From positions 1 through 9,436 of the forward strand of contig JBJXFK010000140.1 of assembly GCA_046155505.1 (NCBI GenBank): a stretch of 9,436 nucleotides of DNA, in the 5' to 3' direction. Below, piece after piece: positions 6,679-9,436 of the stretch. Numbering within the stretch: position 1 is the first letter of the stretch; each line of letters starts with the position of its first letter. The notes under the pieces were generated by a model that was not told the DNA's origin, made no database searches, and worked only from the letters and a program-made list of their open reading frames with translations. Made by a program: the position numbers and the translations under genes. Origin of the DNA: JBJXFK01 sp046155505. Lineage in GTDB: Bacteria > Planctomycetota > Phycisphaerae > UBA1845 > Fen-1342.

Positions 6679-6702
6679 CGGCCCCAGCATCTGCTGGGAC
6701 CG
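6679..6702. repeat. Near-perfect palindrome between module R5 and the full-length gene
   Basis: CCCAGCA (6683-6689) and TGCTGGG (6692-6698) pair around two bases, and the stem extends by CGG/CCG after one mismatch. It lies in the 60-bp link between the two tails. It could be a transcription terminator for the minus-strand gene or a recombination-related structure; neither is shown. Confidence 0.6.
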
Positions 6703-6738
6703 TCGGTGATTCCGGCTACGTTGTGGCAAGGGTGCCGC

Positions 6739-7398
6739 CTACGCCGCGATCGTGGCCGCCGCCTGCTCGCTCCACGGCCCGCGTTCGCCGGTCGGGTTCA
6801 CCCAGCGCAACCAGTAATACGCCGTCTTGCCGCCATCCTCGGCCGCAAAATCCAACACATACGGCTGGCTCGTATCCACCGCCACGAACCGCAAATCGCC
6901 CTCGCCCACCGGCGGCGTCGTGCCCACCTTGTTCCAGATCTCCACGCCCAGCACGCCCGCAGGCTTGGCCCGCCGCGTCGGCGTGGCCGCGTCCACAAAG
7001 CGCAGCGTATGCTGCAACCGGTTGCCGCACTCAATGCTCACCAGCGGAGCCGTGGTCGGCGGGCCGATCGGTCCCGGCGTCGCGCGCACATTGATCCCCA
7101 GCGCCGCCCGCTCGGCGTCCGTCACCGACGCCGACGCCTGCAAGCGCCGCACCAGCGGACGAATCGCCCCGGTCAGCGCGACGCGCGCCTCGTCCTTGGT
7201 CTGCTTGGCCGCCATGGCCGCGTTCTTGGCCGCGATATGCCCCGAAAACCCCGTGTTGAACGTGCCCTGGGCCGTGGTCACGGGCGTCATATCCGCCGCC
7301 ACCAGCCCCAGCGCCGCGAGATTCGCATTGGCATACGTCACAAAATTCGTCACCCACGCCTGATAGTCCGCATCCGGTCCCGGCAAGTAATCGGCCAT
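6739..7398 (-). CDS. Conserved hypothetical protein with FN3-like C-terminal domain, 219 aa
   Basis: No biochemical function is known to me. The protein has a helical N-terminal half (residues ~10-100, with DYQAWVTNFVTYANANLAAL at 11-30 and AERAALGINV at 95-104), a Pro-rich linker (108-118) and a beta-rich C-terminal domain (119-219) that reads like a fibronectin type III fold and ends YYWLRWVNPTGERGPWSEQ. No signal peptide or membrane segment is seen. I recognise the overall pattern from uncharacterised proteins of planctomycetes and other environmental bacteria. Its last ~45 codons are the parent sequence of modules R1-R5, so this gene is the only full-length member in the window. The ATG at 7398 has no strong ribosome binding site (a weak AAGGG is about 14 bases upstream). 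Confidence 0.8.
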   Translation of the reverse strand: MADYLPGPDADYQAWVTNFVTYANANLAALGLVAADMTPVTTAQGTFNTGFSGHIAAKNAAMAAKQTKDEARVALTGAIRPLVRRLQASASVTDAERAALGINVRATPGPIGPPTTAPLVSIECGNRLQHTLRFVDAATPTRRAKPAGVLGVEIWNKVGTTPPVGEGDLRFVAVDTSQPYVLDFAAEDGGKTAYYWLRWVNPTGERGPWSEQAAATIAA

Positions 7399-7530
7399 CG
7401 CCGCAGCCCATCCCTTCGTGATTCGTCGGCCCGTCTATGTTGTCCTGTCCCCGCTACCCAGGCCGTCAATCGGCACGCAGGAACGCACGCCGTCCTCTTC
7501 GACCCGCCCGCCCGCCGACTTGAATACCGA

Positions 7531-7578
7531 AGAGAGGATTCACCACAGAGGCACAGAGACGCAGAGAATGCACAGAGC
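7531..7578 (+). repeat. CACAGAG-type repeat, copy 1
   Basis: GATTCACCACAGAGGCACAG followed by AGACGCAGAGAATGCACAGAG. It shares the TTCACCACAGAG entry with the copy at 8211-8312. Confidence 0.8.
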
Positions 7579-7605
7579 AATACCTTAGAGATAGGCGAGG
7601 GATTA

Positions 7606-7629
7606 GGGAACGGGGATTGGGGATTGGGG
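7606..7629 (+). repeat. G-quadruplex-forming G-tract run
   Basis: Four G-tracts (7606-7608, 7612-7615, 7619-7622, 7626-7629) are separated by three-base loops AAC, ATT and ATT, which fits the standard quadruplex pattern. More GGG tracts follow to about 7665, with a similar run near 7827-7850. Confidence 0.7.
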
Positions 7630-7681
7630 AGCAGGAAACGGGCGACGGGAAACGGGGAGCAGGGTTCAGCGAACTTTGTGG

Positions 7682-7701
7682 AACAGCCGCCCTCGGCTGT
7701 T
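7682..7701 (+). terminator. AACAGCCG hairpin, terminator-like
   Basis: AACAGCCG and CGGCTGTT form a perfect 8-bp stem around CCCT, followed by TCTTC. There is no gene immediately upstream, so it may be a mobile or dispersed hairpin rather than a working terminator. Confidence 0.4.
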
Positions 7702-7727
7702 TCTTCATCCCGGGCAAGATCAAAAAC

Positions 7728-7820
7728 CATCCTCACGCAGAGGCGCAGCGGCGCGGAGCATCCGGGCGGAACGGATGAAATCGAAGAGGGTTCAACACAG
7801 AGGCACAGAGGCACAGAGAA
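7728..7820 (+). repeat. CACAGAG-type repeat, copy 2 (long form)
   Basis: It starts CATCCTCACGCAGAGGCGCA, contains GAGCATCCGGGCGGAA, and ends GGTTCAACACAGAGGCACAG plus AGGCACAGAGAA. The whole layout recurs at 8211-8312, showing that the unit is about 95 bp rather than just the CACAGAG core. Confidence 0.8.
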
Positions 7821-7879
7821 AAGCGAGGGAACAGGGAACCGGGAACAGGAAGCAGAAAATGCCCGGCAACAAGATCAAT

Positions 7880-8100
7880 CACAGAGCCGCAGAGAGCACA
7901 GAGAAGACAAATACCTGTAACTCCCCGCCGCCCGCTCTTCGCGCCGCCGCGCCCCCCGTTCGCGCCGCCGCGCCCGTTCTTCGCCCCAACGGGGCGCAGG
8001 AATGTCGCCACGGGTGAAGCGGCGGCGCGGCGCAGCCGACCACCGCGCAACCCGTGGAAAACGGGAATCCGACCGACCCGCCCCGGCAGGGGCGCAATGG
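7880..8100 (+). repeat. Direct duplication, copy A1 (221 bp)
   Basis: The first ~50 bases, starting CACAGAGCCGCAGAGAGCAC, are the same as in copy A2 at 8279-8460, and similarity continues through AATGTCGCCACGGGTG and CCGCCCCGGCAGGGGCG to the end. A1 carries extra DNA, including TTCGCGCCGCCGCGCCC twice (7938-7954, 7959-7975). Two short stems occur: GCCCC-AAC-GGGGC near 7983-7995 and CGCCCC-GGCA-GGGGCG near 8079-8094. Confidence 0.85.
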
Positions 8101-8102
8101 AG

Positions 8103-8128
8103 GACTGCCGCCCCCGGCTGTCTTTTTT
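8103..8128 (+). terminator. GACTGCCG hairpin followed by six T
   Basis: GACTGCCG (8103-8110) and CGGCTGTC (8115-8122) pair with one mismatch around CCCC and are followed by TTTTTT. It resembles the hairpin at 7682-7701, and a more decayed relative follows at about 8130-8150. It has the form of an intrinsic terminator, but no gene ends just before it. Confidence 0.4.
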
Positions 8129-8210
8129 GGAGCAACCGCCCCGGACTGCTTTCCCGCCGCTTCCCGTTTCCCACCCCCCGCCATTCCTGTGCACGCCGCC
8201 GAAGACAAGA

Positions 8211-8312
8211 CATCCTCACGCAGCGGCACCGCGCCGCCGAGCATCCGGGCGAATGGGACGAAACCAAAGAAGATTCACCACAGAGCCGCAGAGAGCACAG
8301 AGAAGACAAATA
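8211..8312 (+). repeat. CACAGAG-type repeat, long form, second full copy
   Basis: CATCCTCACGCAGCGGCACC, GAGCATCCGGGCGAA and TTCACCACAGAGCCGCAGAG follow in the same order as in 7728-7820. It runs straight into duplication copy A2. Confidence 0.8.
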
Positions 8313-8460
8313 CCTGTAACTCCCCGCCGCGCGCTCTTCGCCCCGGCGGGGCGCAGGAATGTCGCCACGGGTGCAGCGGCGGTGCGGCGCAGCCGACCGC
8401 CGCGCAACCCGTGCTAAACGTGAATCCGATCGACCCGCCCCGGCAGGGGCGCGGCAATGG
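8279..8460 (+). repeat. Direct duplication, copy A2 (182 bp)
   Basis: The partner of 7880-8100, about 400 bp downstream. It lacks the extra GC-rich DNA of A1. The first stem here is GCCCC-GGC-GGGGC, with the same arms as in A1 but a different loop, and the CGCCCC-GGCA-GGGGCG stem is kept unchanged. Confidence 0.85.
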
Positions 8461-8565
8461 GAGCGTCAGAAGGGCGCTACTCTATCCCTCGTGCTACGAA
8501 GCGGTTCGGGCCAGCCCCACGCCAATCAAGCGTGATCGCACTGCCGATGCCCGGACCCAACCCAG

Positions 8566-9435
8566 TTAATCGGCGAGGTTCAATAGCCGATTGGCATTGA
8601 CCCTTCCCGTCCGAAGTAAAGACGCCAGAACTCGCCCGTGCAAGTACGTAAAGTACGGAGGCAGCGCTTCGCCTATTAGCGTTCGCGCGAGATATCGCTG
8701 GCCGTCGTCAAGCGCGGCTGCCCACGAATACCAGTGCGGCACGGTCTGAAGGTCGCCGCACTCTCGCGCACTGAGCACTCGATTTTCCCACGGATGGATT
8801 TTCCAGTCGCTGCCGACATGGCTTGAGTTGGTCGTGATGGTCGCGGCGGGACGATCGGAGCGCATGCGGCGGTAGCTGGAAAGAAAGCCCGTGATGAGCC
8901 TCGGGCGGCCCCTGCCCCGGGTGCGAGGCCGGGTCCAGAGCGCCCGACCGCAGTGCGGGCAGTTCGCGCGCTTGGTCGTTCCAACGCTCATCTCGCAGTT
9001 TGGACAGGAGCCATTGTCGTACGCGCTTTTACCGCTGTGCTTGGGGATGTCGGCGATTAGCCGGTAGCGCTCCGTGTCGTACCACGGCACGTTGTGCAGC
9101 GGGTCGGCGCTCGTTGCCATGGATTCACATGAAGCATCAAGAGCCGGGTATTGGCGTGCTTCGCACCACTGTCGCACAGTCACCCACCGCGCGTACCCGT
9201 CGATCCCCCCGTCGCAGTGCGTTGGGGCGGGAATAGGGGCGACCGCTGCCTCTCGGAGCGCTGCAACGCACTTCTCTGTCGCGCGGATGCCCACAATCGC
9301 GGCGCGCGTCCGTGACTGCGGCACGCCGTAGTCGGCAATGTCGATGGTTGTTGCCCAGAATTGGTAATCCTTCAACTCGCGTTTTAGAACATCCACGACG
9401 CTGCGCTTTGCGCCGTTCCAGTAAACTTCGTGCGA
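8566..9435 (-). CDS. C5-cytosine DNA methyltransferase (partial, N-terminus off window)
   Basis: The 289 visible residues are the C-terminal part of a DNA (cytosine-5) methyltransferase, which transfers a methyl group from S-adenosylmethionine to cytosine in a specific site. Visible motifs are VPQSRTRAAIVG (about 38-49, motif VIII), RPAATITTNSSH (195-206, motif IX), NRVLSARECGDLQTVP (218-233) and IGEALPP (254-260, motif X, usually GNAVPP). The catalytic PC motif lies beyond the edge. Between motifs VIII and IX, where target recognition takes place, two CxxC pairs (Cys144/147 and Cys159/162, in SCPNCEM and NCPHCGRA) look like a zinc ribbon. The frame is open to the last base, so the GTG at 9396 is not the real start. 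No endonuclease gene is visible downstream, so it may be an orphan or have its partner outside the window. Confidence 0.92.
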   Translation of the reverse strand, partial: SHEVYWNGAKRSVVDVLKRELKDYQFWATTIDIADYGVPQSRTRAAIVGIRATEKCVAALREAAVAPIPAPTHCDGGIDGYARWVTVRQWCEARQYPALDASCESMATSADPLHNVPWYDTERYRLIADIPKHSGKSAYDNGSCPNCEMSVGTTKRANCPHCGRALWTRPRTRGRGRPRLITGFLSSYRRMRSDRPAATITTNSSHVGSDWKIHPWENRVLSARECGDLQTVPHWYSWAAALDDGQRYLARTLIGEALPPYFTYLHGRVLASLLRTGRVNANRLLNLAD

Positions 9436-9436
9436 G

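Larger units (their letters stand above)
7399..8565. other. Repeat-rich region without a gene (1.17 kb)
   Basis: Open frames here translate into low-complexity strings such as LCALCGSVV and LLPNPQSPFP, the signature of CACAGAG and GGGATT repeats rather than of proteins. The repeats, hairpins and the direct duplication within it are listed separately. The stretches 7399-7530 and 8461-8565 show nothing recognisable. Confidence 0.75.

Noticed and set aside
2887..6702. Classical integron cassette array
   Set aside because: No tyrosine integrase gene and no paired attC core sites (RYYYAAC with GTTRRRY flanking a hairpin) at the module positions. Isolated GTTRRRY matches (for example at 3134 and 3946) are expected by chance. 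The cassette-like layout is reported, but not as an integron.
7531..8312. CRISPR array
   Set aside because: The repeats vary in length and sequence, and the spacing is not uniform; no cas gene is present.
7733..8457. Several open frames of 60-154 codons encoding strings such as LCALCGSVV
   Set aside because: They are translations of the CACAGAG and GC-rich repeats, not proteins.
7399..8565. tRNA or other known structured RNA gene
   Set aside because: No cloverleaf arms, T-loop sequence or known RNA motif was found; only short GC hairpins.

Overview
The window is GC-rich bacterial DNA. It resembles a large-genome planctomycete-type bacterium, judging from the paired secreted amidohydrolase-fold proteins, the FN3-like family protein at 6739-7398, and intergenic DNA filled with CACAGAG-type and GTGCAAA-type repeats. 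This placement is inference; no rRNA or marker gene is present.

Left part (1-2670, minus strand): two signal-peptide-bearing proteins of the amidohydrolase superfamily, arranged like an operon. The upstream one (1354-2670) keeps the metal-binding His and Asp motifs. The downstream one (1-1291, cut by the window edge) has the same fold signature but has lost most of those residues, so the pair looks like enzyme plus pseudoenzyme. The leader of the second gene is encoded inside an intergenic-type repeat.

Middle part (2887-7398): this is the most unusual part. A module of about 80-138 bp occurs five times (R1-R5), always in the same orientation. Each copy is homologous to the last ~45 codons of the full-length gene at 6739-7398, whose own 3' end is the sixth copy. 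Between successive modules lies exactly one gene: a conserved His-rich hypothetical (3133-3558), a four-helix small membrane protein (4022-4432), a DinB-like protein (4865-5401) and a CPBP-family membrane protease homologue (5608-6522, minus). The layout module-gene-module-gene resembles a gene-cassette array, but no integron integrase or convincing attC site is seen. Three of the four cargo genes have a -10-like hexamer only 7-9 nt before the ATG and no Shine-Dalgarno, so each may carry its own leaderless promoter.

Right part (7399-8565): about 1.15 kb without a gene, made of repeats: CACAGAG-type units, a G-quadruplex-forming run, AACAGCCG hairpins, and a ~200-bp direct duplication (7880-8100 and 8279-8460). 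At the end (8566-9435, minus) is the C-terminal two-thirds or so of a C5-cytosine DNA methyltransferase with a four-Cys zinc-ribbon-like insertion in its target-recognition region. No restriction partner is visible.
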